NCBI GenBank assembly: GCA_000817085.1 | Contig: JUEM01000005.1 | Span: forward strand, 1-64,000 | Direction: 5' to 3' | Source: a marine actinobacterium MedAcidi-G1 | GTDB taxonomy: Bacteria; Actinomycetota; Acidimicrobiia; Acidimicrobiales; MedAcidi-G1 | DNA length: 64,000 nucleotides | Shown: positions 8,065-17,575 of the stretch, piece after piece | Layout: each line of letters starts with the position of its first letter | Numbering within the stretch: position 1 is the stretch's first letter | Position numbers and translations under genes: made by a program | Notes under the pieces: generated by a model | The model's database searches: none | Seen by the model: only the letters and a program-made list of their open reading frames with translations | Told to the model about the DNA's origin: nothing

Positions 8065-8919
8065 ATGGGGGTAATTATCGCTAAGTCAGTTAATGAGGCA
8101 TGTGACGTATTGGCAGAAAATCCTGCGACAACAGTACTTGCAGGAGGAACTGACCTTATGGTGCAGGTAAATAGAGGTGCAAAGTCTCTGGAGAGTGTTT
8201 TAGACCTGAGTCGAATACTTGAACTAAAAAAATGGTCCATAGAAGGCAGCGAAATCGTTTTAGGAGCAGGTATTTCTTACACAGATTTAACGAATCCACA
8301 ATTAGCAAAACTTGTTCCGGCTTTAGCACAGGCTGCAAGAACCGTTGGTTCCCCACAAATACGAAACGCAGGAACCTTGGGAGGCAATTTAGCTACAGCG
8401 TCGCCTGCTGGGGATACAATTCCTGCGCTAGTAGCAATGGACGCATTTCTGAAATTAAAATCGTCAACAGAAACCCGAGAAGTTTCTATGACGGAATTTG
8501 TAACTGGTGTAAAAACAAATGTACTTAAACCGGGAGAAATTATTGAATCAGTAAGAATTCCTGTATTCGAGGGACCACAGGAATTCTTAAAAGTTGGCAC
8601 CCGAAACGCAATGGTTATTTCAGTCGTTTCTCTGGCATTAGTAAAAGACCATTTGGGGAGAAAATTAAGGGTGGGTGTTGGTTCTGTATCTCCAGTACCG
8701 TTCCGAGCAGCAGCAGCAGAAGAATTTATATCCCATGAATTTGATTGGGAAACCAACAGCGGCCCTTCAGAAAAAGTTATAAGTAAATTTTCTGAACTCG
8801 TCGCTGATTCGACAGAACCCATTGATGACCATCGCGGAACCGCTAATTATCGAAAACACGCGGTAAAAGTTTTAGCTAAAAGAGCTTTAGAAAGAGTTTG
8901 TGAGGGAGATGTAGCATGA
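8065..8919 (+). CDS. Molybdenum hydroxylase FAD-binding (M) subunit
   Basis: A 284-residue FAD subunit of the xanthine dehydrogenase/CO dehydrogenase family. Both pyrophosphate-binding motifs are intact: VLAGGTDLM (residues 24-32) and QIRNAGTLGGNLATASPAGD (99-118). It passes electrons from the iron-sulfur subunit to the final acceptor. It is first in a nine-gene + strand operon and overlaps the iron-sulfur gene by four bases. It is the only FAD subunit in this operon, so it might serve both the 763-residue and the 860-residue catalytic proteins encoded downstream. Confidence 0.93.
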   Translation: MGVIIAKSVNEACDVLAENPATTVLAGGTDLMVQVNRGAKSLESVLDLSRILELKKWSIEGSEIVLGAGISYTDLTNPQLAKLVPALAQAARTVGSPQIRNAGTLGGNLATASPAGDTIPALVAMDAFLKLKSSTETREVSMTEFVTGVKTNVLKPGEIIESVRIPVFEGPQEFLKVGTRNAMVISVVSLALVKDHLGRKLRVGVGSVSPVPFRAAAAEEFISHEFDWETNSGPSEKVISKFSELVADSTEPIDDHRGTANYRKHAVKVLAKRALERVCEGDVA

Positions 8920-9416
8920 TTTCTGAAACCTACACACTTGTAGTAAATGGAAGTAGTTATCAAGTTGTTGATGGTCACCCATCCGAAAGTCTTCTATGGG
9001 TTTTACGAGAAAGGCTCGAACTTTCTGGATCAAAAAATGCCTGTGAGGAAGGAGAGTGCGGATCTTGCACAGTCCTTGTTGACGAAGAAATCGTTTGCAG
9101 TTGTTTAGTTCTTGCAGCTTCTGCTGTGGGTCGTGAAATCACCACAATCGAAGGACTTGGGTCAGATGGTGAAATTTCAGATGTTCAGAAAGCTTTTGTC
9201 GAAGCGGGAGCGGTTCAGTGTGGGTTCTGCACACCAGGGTTATTAGTTGCAATAGATCAACTATTGAATACGGATCCTGATCCAGACGATTTGACAGTTA
9301 AGGAAGCAATTAGTGGAAATCTTTGTAGATGTACCGGTTATGGAAGAATCCTCGAAGCTGTTCGGATAGCAAGTAAAGACCGAAAAGCTCAAAATGAAGA
9401 GGAAATAAACAAATGA
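8916..9416 (+). CDS. Molybdenum hydroxylase [2Fe-2S] subunit
   Basis: A 166-residue small subunit carrying two [2Fe-2S] clusters. The plant-ferredoxin-type cluster has C43, C48, C51 and C63; the second, CO-dehydrogenase-type domain has C102, C105 (QCGFCTPG) and C137, C139 (LCRCTGYG). It relays electrons from the molybdenum site to the FAD subunit. It overlaps the genes on both sides by four bases, giving the order FAD, FeS, Moco. Confidence 0.95.
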   Translation: MISETYTLVVNGSSYQVVDGHPSESLLWVLRERLELSGSKNACEEGECGSCTVLVDEEIVCSCLVLAASAVGREITTIEGLGSDGEISDVQKAFVEAGAVQCGFCTPGLLVAIDQLLNTDPDPDDLTVKEAISGNLCRCTGYGRILEAVRIASKDRKAQNEEEINK

Positions 9417-11704
9417 ACCGACTTCAAACGGTAGAAACAGCCACCAAAGGCCCCAGAATAGGCGAGAGCGCTATTCGGCCTGACGGTATCCCAAAGGTCA
9501 AGGGAGAATTTGTATTTTCTAATGATTTACGTCATCCAGATATGCTTTGGGGCGGAACTCTTCGTTCGCCGCATCCATCCGCACGGATAGTTTCAATAAA
9601 TACGATTCCTGCTTTAAAAATGACGGGAGTTCACGCTGTTTTGACAAGCGAAGATCTGAGCGGTATGCCTCTGTACGGACTTGAGCATCCCGATCAGCCA
9701 GTTCTAGCCGATGGAGTCGTGAGATATCAGGGTGAACCTATAGCAATAGTTGCAGCTGATCATCCTGAAAATGCAAGACTCGCACTGGAAGCAATAGAAG
9801 TTGAATACGAACTAATTGAACCTCTTTCAGACTCGGAATTGGCGCAAGAAAATGAGGCAATACATCCAGACGGAAATCTTTTTAGGGAAATAAACCTAAG
9901 TTACGGGAACTCTCAAGAAGAGGAGGAAGGGGAAGTAACTGTTGAAGGGACATATGAAGTGGGGATGCAAGATCAAGCGCCTCTAGGAACAGAATCAGGA
10001 ATGGCAGTTCCATCAGAAGACGGGGGAATTGACCTTTTTGTATCAACCCAATGGCTTCATGCTGATCGTGACCAAGTCGCTGCTTGTCTAAATCTCCCTT
10101 CTGAAAAGGTAAGACTGACATTGGCTGGAGTTGGAGGTGCATTTGGAGCTAGAGAAGACATAAGTCTTCACATACATCTCTGTCTTTTGGCTATGAGAAC
10201 AGGTAAACCCATAAAGATGTCCTATTCGCGAACCGAAAGTTTCCATGGTCACGTGCACCGTCACCCAGCCAAGATGTGGTATCGGCATCACGCTAAACCT
10301 GACGGGACCCTTACAAGAGTTGAAGCACGACTACTTTTAGACGGGGGAGCCTATGCCTCTACAAGTAGTGCTGTGTTAGCTAATGCCACTTGTTTTGCTG
10401 CGGGGCCGTATCTGGTGCCGAACGTAGAGGTATACGGAGCAGTAGTTCGAACAAATAATCCTCCCTGTGGAGCTATGAGAGGTTTCGGATGTGTACAAGT
10501 TTGTTTTGCTCACGAAGCACAGATGGACAAATTAGCTATTGAATTGGGCATGAGCCCTATTGAATTGCGAGTAAAAAACGCTCTTAAACCTGGAGACCAG
10601 ATAATAACCGGACAAACTATTACGGGGACGGCCCCAGTAACCGAAGTAATAGAGACATGTGCTCAGCATCCCTCTTCTGCAGGTTTAGCATCACAACAAA
10701 TGGAGCTTCCTGGAGGGGCGGGGAGAACCGCCGATCCAAAACATATTGTACGAGGAGAAGCTATTGCAGTTGGATTCAAGAATCTGATGTTTTCAGAAGG
10801 ATTTGATGATTTCAGCACGGCTTCCTGTCAGCTTTTAGACGGAGTTGCGACGATTACATCTGCATGCGCCGAAGTTGGTCAAGGTTTTGTGACATTGGCC
10901 CAGCAGATAGTCAGAGAAATTTTAGGAGTTGAAGAAGTGATTTTGGCACCTGCCTCTACGGCCAGTGTGGGATCGGCAGGCTCTACTTCAGCTAGTAGAC
11001 AAACTTGGATGTCGGGTGGTGCAGTTAAGAGTGCATGTGACGAAGTACGTATTAAGCTTTTGTCCCGCATCGCAGAATCCCATGAGATAGATGTCGAATC
11101 TTTAGTCATAGTGGATGGGGGAATAGCTTCTTTATCAAGCGACTTCTCCATCAGCTTGAAAGAAGCGACTTCTGATCCAGTAGAAGCAGAAGAGGTTTAT
11201 CGACATACGCCCACTTTCCCTTTAGATGAAAATGGTCAGGGGGACGCACATGTCTCTTTTGCATTTTCAGCGCATAGAGCAGTGGTAGATGTAGATCAGG
11301 AACTTGGATTAATCAAAGTAGTCGAATTGATCACCTCCCAAGATGTAGGAAGAGTATTGAACCCACTGCAACTTCAAGGCCAATTGGAAGGTGGAGCTGC
11401 ACAAGGCCTTGGCTTAGCTGTGATGGAAGAAATTAATGTTGTGGATGGTCGAATTCTGAATCCTTCTTTTACCGACTACCTTCTACCCACTGCCCTAGAC
11501 ATGCCACCCGTTGAAATAGCGGCTCTAATAGAACAGCCAGAACCTAATGCGCCTTTTGGTGCGAAAGGGGTAGGAGAACCTCCAGCGATTTCATCGACCG
11601 CTGCAATAGCTTCAGCAGTCAGAAATGCCACGGGTTTAGACCTCCATAGAGTCCCGATTAGACCTACAGACATTGTTTTTGCAGAAAGGGTCGAGAATGA
11701 CTGA
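9413..11704 (+). CDS. Molybdenum hydroxylase catalytic (molybdopterin) subunit
   Basis: A 763-residue large subunit of the xanthine dehydrogenase family. The N-terminal hammerhead domain begins near GESAIRPDGIPKVKG; the Moco-binding loop GVGGAFGAR lies around residue 240; and the C-terminal GAKGVGEPP carries the catalytic glutamate expected in this family. It hydroxylates a carbon next to a ring nitrogen or an aldehyde, using water as oxygen source. Xanthine dehydrogenase activity fits the neighbours (8-oxoguanine deaminase, allantoate-type amidohydrolase), but nicotinate-like or other heterocycles are possible. It overlaps the following M20 gene by eight bases. Confidence 0.93.
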   Translation: MNRLQTVETATKGPRIGESAIRPDGIPKVKGEFVFSNDLRHPDMLWGGTLRSPHPSARIVSINTIPALKMTGVHAVLTSEDLSGMPLYGLEHPDQPVLADGVVRYQGEPIAIVAADHPENARLALEAIEVEYELIEPLSDSELAQENEAIHPDGNLFREINLSYGNSQEEEEGEVTVEGTYEVGMQDQAPLGTESGMAVPSEDGGIDLFVSTQWLHADRDQVAACLNLPSEKVRLTLAGVGGAFGAREDISLHIHLCLLAMRTGKPIKMSYSRTESFHGHVHRHPAKMWYRHHAKPDGTLTRVEARLLLDGGAYASTSSAVLANATCFAAGPYLVPNVEVYGAVVRTNNPPCGAMRGFGCVQVCFAHEAQMDKLAIELGMSPIELRVKNALKPGDQIITGQTITGTAPVTEVIETCAQHPSSAGLASQQMELPGGAGRTADPKHIVRGEAIAVGFKNLMFSEGFDDFSTASCQLLDGVATITSACAEVGQGFVTLAQQIVREILGVEEVILAPASTASVGSAGSTSASRQTWMSGGAVKSACDEVRIKLLSRIAESHEIDVESLVIVDGGIASLSSDFSISLKEATSDPVEAEEVYRHTPTFPLDENGQGDAHVSFAFSAHRAVVDVDQELGLIKVVELITSQDVGRVLNPLQLQGQLEGGAAQGLGLAVMEEINVVDGRILNPSFTDYLLPTALDMPPVEIAALIEQPEPNAPFGAKGVGEPPAISSTAAIASAVRNATGLDLHRVPIRPTDIVFAERVEND

Positions 11705-12953
11705 AGATCTTCGAATAAATGGTGAACGTCTCCTGAGCCGTATTGAAGAACTCGCATCTATAGGAGCTATCGATGGGGGCGGTTCATGCCGTCTTGCTCT
11801 GACAGATGAGGATCGAGCGGGTCGTGATCTCGTTGTTGCATGGATGAGAGATTTAGATCTAGAAATAAATATTGATTCAATCGGAAACGTAGTAGCAGTT
11901 AGACCTGGAAAAACTGACGGTCCGCCAACTATGACAGGAAGTCACATTGATACTGTTCGAACTGGAGGCAGATATGACGGGAATTTGGGCGTACTCGCAG
12001 GTTTAGAGATAATCGAGTCTCTTTCTGAAAACAAAATAGAAACCCAACATCCAGTTGCAGTTGCTTTTTTTACTGATGAAGAAGGTTCAAGATTCGCGCC
12101 GGACATGCTAGGCAGTCTCGTTTATGTAGGGGGAATGACACTTGAGGAAGCCTTAGATATAAAGGGTGTTGATGGAGCCAAAGTAGGAGATGAATTAGAC
12201 CGTATCGGTTACAGGGGAGCTTCCCCATGTCCCGGTCCTTCTCCCAGAGCTTTTGTGGAGTTGCATATTGAACAAGGCCCAGTTTTGGAAGTAGAAGGTG
12301 TAACAATCGGAGCGGTAACAGGAGTGCAAGGCATTTCATGGACCGAGCTCACAATCACAGGTGAATCTAATCATGCGGGAACCACTCCAATGGCACTTCG
12401 ACATGATTCAGGCTTTGCAGCTGCTGCGATTTCCACTTATGTTCGTGACTTGTCTTTAGAAATGGGAGGAAGCCAGGTAGCCACAGTTGGGAGACTGGAG
12501 CTACACCCTAATTTGGTCAATGTGGTGGCAGGTTCAGCTATTTTGACCACAGACTTAAGAAACACGGTCGAGGCTCGTTTAGCGGAAGCTGAAAAAAAGC
12601 TTGCTGATTTTCTATTAGAACTAGCTTCGAATGAAGGCTTAAAAATTGAAAAAAGACAATTAGCTAGATTTGAACCAGTCGACTTCAACGAGGAAGTTGT
12701 AAGCACAGTAGAAAATATAGCCTCCCGACTGGGACATTCAGTAATGAAACTTCCGTCCGGTGCAGGACATGATGCTCAGATGATGGCAAGAGTTTGTCCA
12801 ACGGGAATGGTATTTGTACCAAGCCACAAAGGTATAAGTCACAACCCACAGGAGCACACAGATTCTGATGACCTTATTGCAGGTTGCAACGTTTTATTCC
12901 AGACGATTCTTGATTTAGATATGAAAGATTTCGGAGGTTTGGAAAGTAAATGA
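11697..12953 (+). CDS. M20-family N-carbamoyl-L-amino acid hydrolase / allantoate amidohydrolase
   Basis: A 418-residue metal-dependent amidohydrolase of the hydantoinase/carbamoylase group. Key motifs are TGSHIDTVRTGGRYDGNLG (metal His and bridging Asp), FTDEEGSRF (catalytic Glu pair), ELHIEQGPVLE, and the C-terminal SGAGHDAQMM. Members cleave N-carbamoyl amino acids, ureidoglycolate-type compounds or allantoate to ammonia and CO2. I chose the ATG at 11697, overlapping the upstream stop (ATGACTGA), over an upstream in-frame codon inside the previous gene. Specificity (AllC, UAH or carbamoylase) is open; the purine-type context favours a ureide. Confidence 0.88.
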   Translation: MTEDLRINGERLLSRIEELASIGAIDGGGSCRLALTDEDRAGRDLVVAWMRDLDLEINIDSIGNVVAVRPGKTDGPPTMTGSHIDTVRTGGRYDGNLGVLAGLEIIESLSENKIETQHPVAVAFFTDEEGSRFAPDMLGSLVYVGGMTLEEALDIKGVDGAKVGDELDRIGYRGASPCPGPSPRAFVELHIEQGPVLEVEGVTIGAVTGVQGISWTELTITGESNHAGTTPMALRHDSGFAAAAISTYVRDLSLEMGGSQVATVGRLELHPNLVNVVAGSAILTTDLRNTVEARLAEAEKKLADFLLELASNEGLKIEKRQLARFEPVDFNEEVVSTVENIASRLGHSVMKLPSGAGHDAQMMARVCPTGMVFVPSHKGISHNPQEHTDSDDLIAGCNVLFQTILDLDMKDFGGLESK

Positions 12954-13918
12954 CGCGCATTTTAAAAGTGGGTGCAGCTCAGCTTGGACCTATACAGAGA
13001 GAAAATAATAGAAAGGAAGTAGTTGAGCGACTTATTGCGCTTTTAAATAAAGGAGCGTTAGCGTCTTGCGACCTTGTAGTTTTCCCAGAGTTAGCCCTTA
13101 CAACCTTTTTTCCGAGATGGTGGTCAGAAGATATAGCTGAATTTGATCATTTTTTTGAGACCGAAATGCCAAACAAGGAAGTTCAACCTTTATTTGATGA
13201 AGCAAAAAAATTAGGAATCGGATTTCATTTAGGTTATGCAGAAATGACCCCTGATGGTCATCGTTACAACACCGCAATTCTTGTTTCTAAAAATGGCGAC
13301 ACGCTAGGTAAATATCGAAAGGTTCACCTTCCCGGTCATGAAGAGAATGAGCCTTGGAGAACTTTTCAGCATTTAGAGCGCTACTACTTCGAACCAGGCG
13401 ATGAACTAAAAGTATTTGGAGCTTTTGATGGAATTTTGGGTATGGCTATCTGTAATGATAGAAGATGGTCGGAAACCTACAGAGTGTTGGGATTGCAAGG
13501 TTGTGAACTAGCACTTATTGGGTACAACACCCCAGTGCATTACCCTCCTGATCCGAGTCAGGACGTTCTGGCCGGTTTCCATAATCACCTGGTGATGCAA
13601 TCAGGTGCATACCAGAATGGGATGTGGGTAGTTGGAGTAGCTAAAGCCGGCAATGAAGAAGGTTGCGATCTTTTAGGAGAAAGCTCGATAATAGCCCCAT
13701 CTGGTGAAATCATTGCTCAGTGTTCAACAGTAGAAGATGAATTAGTATCAGCAGTTGTCGATTTGGACATGTGTGCAAATTATAAGGAAACTCTTTTCAA
13801 TTTTGATCGATATAGAAGGCCTGAGGTGTATAAGTCAATTACTTCGCAAACCGGTGTTGAAATACCTGAAGGAATTGAAGTTCAAAAACAAGACGATGAA
13901 GGCTTGAAGGGTAGTTGA
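12950..13918 (+). CDS. Nitrilase-superfamily hydrolase, N-carbamoyl-D-amino acid hydrolase-like
   Basis: A 322-residue carbon-nitrogen hydrolase. The Glu-Lys-Cys triad is visible as VFPELAL, KYRKVHLPG and MAICNDRRWSETYRVLG; CNDRRW is characteristic of the D-carbamoylase branch. It should cleave a ureido group to amine, ammonia and CO2. Having both an L-type (M20) and a D-type carbamoylase side by side suggests that the pathway ends in ureido products, perhaps of both configurations or from two different rings. It overlaps the M20 gene by four bases. Confidence 0.9.
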   Translation: MTRILKVGAAQLGPIQRENNRKEVVERLIALLNKGALASCDLVVFPELALTTFFPRWWSEDIAEFDHFFETEMPNKEVQPLFDEAKKLGIGFHLGYAEMTPDGHRYNTAILVSKNGDTLGKYRKVHLPGHEENEPWRTFQHLERYYFEPGDELKVFGAFDGILGMAICNDRRWSETYRVLGLQGCELALIGYNTPVHYPPDPSQDVLAGFHNHLVMQSGAYQNGMWVVGVAKAGNEEGCDLLGESSIIAPSGEIIAQCSTVEDELVSAVVDLDMCANYKETLFNFDRYRRPEVYKSITSQTGVEIPEGIEVQKQDDEGLKGS

Positions 13919-13919
13919 A

Positions 13920-16502
13920 ATGACGACTTTCGAACTAAACGGTGTGAAGGTTGAGACCGAAATGTCGCATCCGAACCTTTTAGCGGCGATACGGGATGAG
14001 TTCGGGCTCATTTCACCGAAAGATGGCTGCGCTCCATCAGGTCAGTGTGGATGTTGCACTGTTTTAATTGATGGAAAAGCTCGAGTCGCTTGTCAGACTC
14101 CAATGGAAAAAATAGAAGATACAAAAGTTTTAACATTAGAAGGTTTTGATCCGAAAGAACGTGAACTTTTTTCGCAGACATTTGCGGCACACGGTGCCCT
14201 TCAATGCGGATTTTGCATTCCGGGTATTTTGGTTAGAGCTAAGTCATTAATCGACCGTAAAGGAAATTCTCTAACGCGTGAAGAGTCGTCTAGGCATCTG
14301 GGTGCGCATCTTTGTAGGTGCACGGGTTATACCAAAATTTTAGATGCAGTCGAAGCTCTAGCTTCTGGTGAAATGCCTGTAAAAATCGAAACTGGGGGTG
14401 TTGGGACTTCAGGAAGCCGTTATGAAGCTGAGGCTCTCAGTTTAGGAGACAGACCGTTTATTGACGATATAAGTCCCGATGGGTTACTTCACGGAGCTGT
14501 CAGGTTATCTGACCATGCAAGAGCAGAAGTTATAAAAATAAATATAGAAGGTGCGGAGAATTTTGAAGGGGTCGAGAAGGTAATCACAGCATCTGACGTT
14601 CCAGGAGAGCTGAGAGTTGGTTTAATACATCAGGATTGGCCAGTATTCATTCCCGAGGGTGGTAAAACTTCTTATTTAGGTGATGTTTTGGCTTTAGTAG
14701 TTGCAAAAGACAGGGAGACAGCGCGCAAAGCAGCTGAATTGATTGAGGTCGAATACAGCGTTCTAAAACCATTCAGTGACCCCATTGAGGCTGTTAGTTC
14801 TAACGAAGATGCAGTTTGGGGCTTAGATGGCAATGTTTTGTCAGAGTCAAGTTATGAACGGGGTGATATCGAAAAAGCTCTTCAGGAGTCAGAACATATA
14901 ATTGAAGAAACATTTCAGACCCAGAGAGTTGAGCAAGCTTTTCTTGAACCTGAGTCAACACTTGCGGTACCTAACGGTAAAGGACTATATGTGTATTCAG
15001 GCGGTCAAGGCGTCTGGGATGATCGAAACCAGATCGCTAAAGTGCTTGGAGTAGACACAAGTACGGTAACAGTCGAGCTTGTTTCTAATGGTGGTGCGTT
15101 CGGCGGAAAAGAAGACATGTCAAACCAGGCACAGACTGCTCTAGCTGCTCATCTGTTAGAAAAACCGGTACGTTGCACCCTCAGTCGAGAAGAGTCGTTG
15201 CTCATGCACGCTAAGCGGCATCCAATCCAAATGAAATATAAAGCGGGTTGCGATGAGAGTGGCCTACTTACTGGATTATGGGTACGAATGATAGGTGATT
15301 CGGGACCGTATGCCTCAGTAGGTATGAAGGTATTAGAAAGAGCTGCAGGTCATGCAAGCGGACCATATGTGGTTTCCGCAATTGATGTTCGCTCAATCGC
15401 CGTAAGAACAAATAATCCAGTAGGGGGAGCATTTCGAGGCTTTGGGGCTAATCAAGCTCAGTTTGCAATGGAAGGAGTAATGGACCGGTTAGCAGAAAAA
15501 GTTGGAATAAGCGGATGGGAGATTAGGAAACGTAACGTTGTTAAACCTGGATCGGTCTGGGGGCCTGGGCAGATAATGGATGAAGGTAGCAGAGGGGCGA
15601 ATTCCTGTTTAGAAGCAATTAAAGAACCATATGACCAAGCAATCAAAGATGGCAAAGTAGTTGGTTTAGGACTCGGTTTAAAAAATTCGGGTCTCGGAAA
15701 CGGTGCAAAAGAAATAGCGAAGGCGGTTGTCAGATTCCGTCAAGACGGCAAAGTCGAAGTGAGACATTGTTGGACTGAAATGGGACAAGGGGTCCACACG
15801 GTTGCCTTGCAGGTAGCTGTTGAGGAGTTAGGTGTCGACCCTTCTCTAGTAGAGGTAATTGTGGATACAAGTCGAGAAATGAATGTAGGTCAAACGACCG
15901 GTAGTCGAGGCACGCTGATGGGGGCAGGGTCAGTCGCTGATGCCTGCAGAACAGCGATGGCTAATGGATGTAAACCTGAGATTGATTATCAGGGAGAATA
16001 TCGAGTTGATTGGACCAATTCGATGTCAGAGGATGTCGAAAATCCTTTAATTCACTCAACTTTTGGATACGCAGCACAACTAGTTGTAATGGGTGAAGAA
16101 AAAGAGAAAGTTGAATACGTTGTGGCCGCTCATGATGTTGGGAGGGCAGTAAATCCGATTTTGTGTGAAGGGCAAATTGAAGGGTCGGTACATATGGGGC
16201 TGGGTTACGCTCTCACGGAAGGTTTCCCTACGGATGAAGAAGCAAAACCTCGAAATATGACACTTAAGAGCCTTGGTATCTTAAGACCTAAGGATATGCC
16301 CCCAGTAGAAGTAATCCTGGTTGAAGAGCCACAACCTAATTCACCCTATGGAATAAAAGGAGTGGGAGAAATCGGATTAGTCCCCACTGCTGGAGCAGTA
16401 GCTGCCGCTTTACACAACCAAGATGGGATTTGGCGAAAGAGCTTACCAATGACCTCAGACGCTCAACAAGAGAATTGGAAAGAATGGATTTGCGATGACT
16501 GA
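13920..16502 (+). CDS. Fused [2Fe-2S]-molybdopterin hydroxylase
   Basis: An 860-residue fusion of the small and large subunits of a molybdenum hydroxylase. The N-terminal 150 residues hold all eight iron-sulfur cysteines: C37, C43, C46, C58, then C96/C99 (QCGFCIPG) and C132/C134 (LCRCTGY). The Moco domain follows from about residue 165, with the loop NGGAFGGKED and a C-terminal GIKGVGEIG glutamate motif. No flavin domain is fused, so it must use a separate FAD subunit, perhaps the one at 8065. It follows the carbamoylase gene by one base and overlaps the SsnA-like gene. The substrate is unknown; it is clearly a different enzyme from the 763-residue paralogue. Confidence 0.92.
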   Translation: MTTFELNGVKVETEMSHPNLLAAIRDEFGLISPKDGCAPSGQCGCCTVLIDGKARVACQTPMEKIEDTKVLTLEGFDPKERELFSQTFAAHGALQCGFCIPGILVRAKSLIDRKGNSLTREESSRHLGAHLCRCTGYTKILDAVEALASGEMPVKIETGGVGTSGSRYEAEALSLGDRPFIDDISPDGLLHGAVRLSDHARAEVIKINIEGAENFEGVEKVITASDVPGELRVGLIHQDWPVFIPEGGKTSYLGDVLALVVAKDRETARKAAELIEVEYSVLKPFSDPIEAVSSNEDAVWGLDGNVLSESSYERGDIEKALQESEHIIEETFQTQRVEQAFLEPESTLAVPNGKGLYVYSGGQGVWDDRNQIAKVLGVDTSTVTVELVSNGGAFGGKEDMSNQAQTALAAHLLEKPVRCTLSREESLLMHAKRHPIQMKYKAGCDESGLLTGLWVRMIGDSGPYASVGMKVLERAAGHASGPYVVSAIDVRSIAVRTNNPVGGAFRGFGANQAQFAMEGVMDRLAEKVGISGWEIRKRNVVKPGSVWGPGQIMDEGSRGANSCLEAIKEPYDQAIKDGKVVGLGLGLKNSGLGNGAKEIAKAVVRFRQDGKVEVRHCWTEMGQGVHTVALQVAVEELGVDPSLVEVIVDTSREMNVGQTTGSRGTLMGAGSVADACRTAMANGCKPEIDYQGEYRVDWTNSMSEDVENPLIHSTFGYAAQLVVMGEEKEKVEYVVAAHDVGRAVNPILCEGQIEGSVHMGLGYALTEGFPTDEEAKPRNMTLKSLGILRPKDMPPVEVILVEEPQPNSPYGIKGVGEIGLVPTAGAVAAALHNQDGIWRKSLPMTSDAQQENWKEWICDD

Positions 16503-17547
16503 CGAACTCATCGAGTCAAATGAGACATATGGTCTTGTTTGCACCCACCATCACCTTTATTCAACATTGGCTCGAGGAATGCCTGCACCAGAGAGCGAGC
16601 CTGAAAACTTTGAAGAAATACTAAAAATGGTCTGGTGGCGTCTTGATAGAGCCCTTGACCTCGAATCGATCAAATGGTCTGCGATGCTGGGAGCTCTTGA
16701 AGCAGTTGAGCGTGGATGCACAGCAATTGTCGATCATCACGAATCCCCAGAAGCGATCGAAGGTTCGTTAAGCGTTATAGCCGAGGCTTGTGAAACTGTG
16801 GGTATAAGGGTCTCGTGCTCCTATGGGGTAACGGATAGGCACGGGCCTGATGGAGCAAAAAAAGGATTAGACGAAAATAGGCGGTTCCTGGAAGAAGGAG
16901 GATTCGGAATGGTAGGTTTACACGCGTCCTTCACATGTGGAGATGCAACTATAGAGTCTGCTGCTGAAATTGCTGAAAGTTTCGGTGTTGGTGTTCATGT
17001 ACATGTAGCAGAGGGTGCAGTTGATGCAACTGCTGTTTCAAGATTAAAGAACTATTCAAAAGACAATTGGCTTATTGTCCATGGGGTGCATCTTGAAGAC
17101 GACCACGGGCTTAAAGGAACCTTGGTGCATAACCCTCGATCGAACATGAATAACTCTGTTGGATATGCCAATCCTGTTAGATTCAACAACGAGATTGCAT
17201 TAGGTACCGACGGAATTGGTGCTGACATGCTTGAAGAATTTCGGCTTGCTTATGCACGTCACCGCGAGTCTGATGTAAAAGCTTCGCCAGAGACGGCATG
17301 GGAATGGTTAACAAATGGTTATCGAGTTATTCCCGAAGCAAAGAATGACCGAGTTGTTTGGAATTATCCAAACATGGACCCTTGGGAGCTTGCATTCTCG
17401 ACAGGAGTCAATCCAATAGAGGTCATAGTGGAGCAAGAAACTATTTGGTCTAATGGGGTGTCAACTCGCGTGGATGCTCATGAAATTAGAGCCAAAGCCG
17501 CTGAACAGGCAAAAAAAGTTCACGCAAGATTAGCTGAAATTGTTTGA
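16495..17547 (+). CDS. SsnA-like amidohydrolase, short form
   Basis: A 350-residue metal-dependent amidohydrolase most like SsnA, judged from shared stretches such as WWRLDRALD, CTAIVDHHESP, RSNMNNSVGY and LGTDGIGADM. Metal-binding histidines are in CTHHHLY and HVHVAEG, and the catalytic Asp is in GTDG. SsnA is about 440 residues. Here the N-terminal beta-sandwich strands are missing, the HxH motif starts at residue 18, and the segment before the C-terminal helix is also shortened. The reading frame is open and overlaps the previous gene (ATGACTGA), so it looks like a trimmed functional gene and not a frameshift. In E. coli, ssnA is linked to xdhD. Confidence 0.75.
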   Translation: MTDELIESNETYGLVCTHHHLYSTLARGMPAPESEPENFEEILKMVWWRLDRALDLESIKWSAMLGALEAVERGCTAIVDHHESPEAIEGSLSVIAEACETVGIRVSCSYGVTDRHGPDGAKKGLDENRRFLEEGGFGMVGLHASFTCGDATIESAAEIAESFGVGVHVHVAEGAVDATAVSRLKNYSKDNWLIVHGVHLEDDHGLKGTLVHNPRSNMNNSVGYANPVRFNNEIALGTDGIGADMLEEFRLAYARHRESDVKASPETAWEWLTNGYRVIPEAKNDRVVWNYPNMDPWELAFSTGVNPIEVIVEQETIWSNGVSTRVDAHEIRAKAAEQAKKVHARLAEIV

Positions 17548-17575
17548 AGTTTAGATTTAAGAAATAGGAGAGAAA

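Noticed and set aside
8277-8822. A 181-residue antisense frame across the FAD subunit gene
   Set aside because: The sense strand has clear FAD motifs and operon overlap; the antisense frame has no family features.
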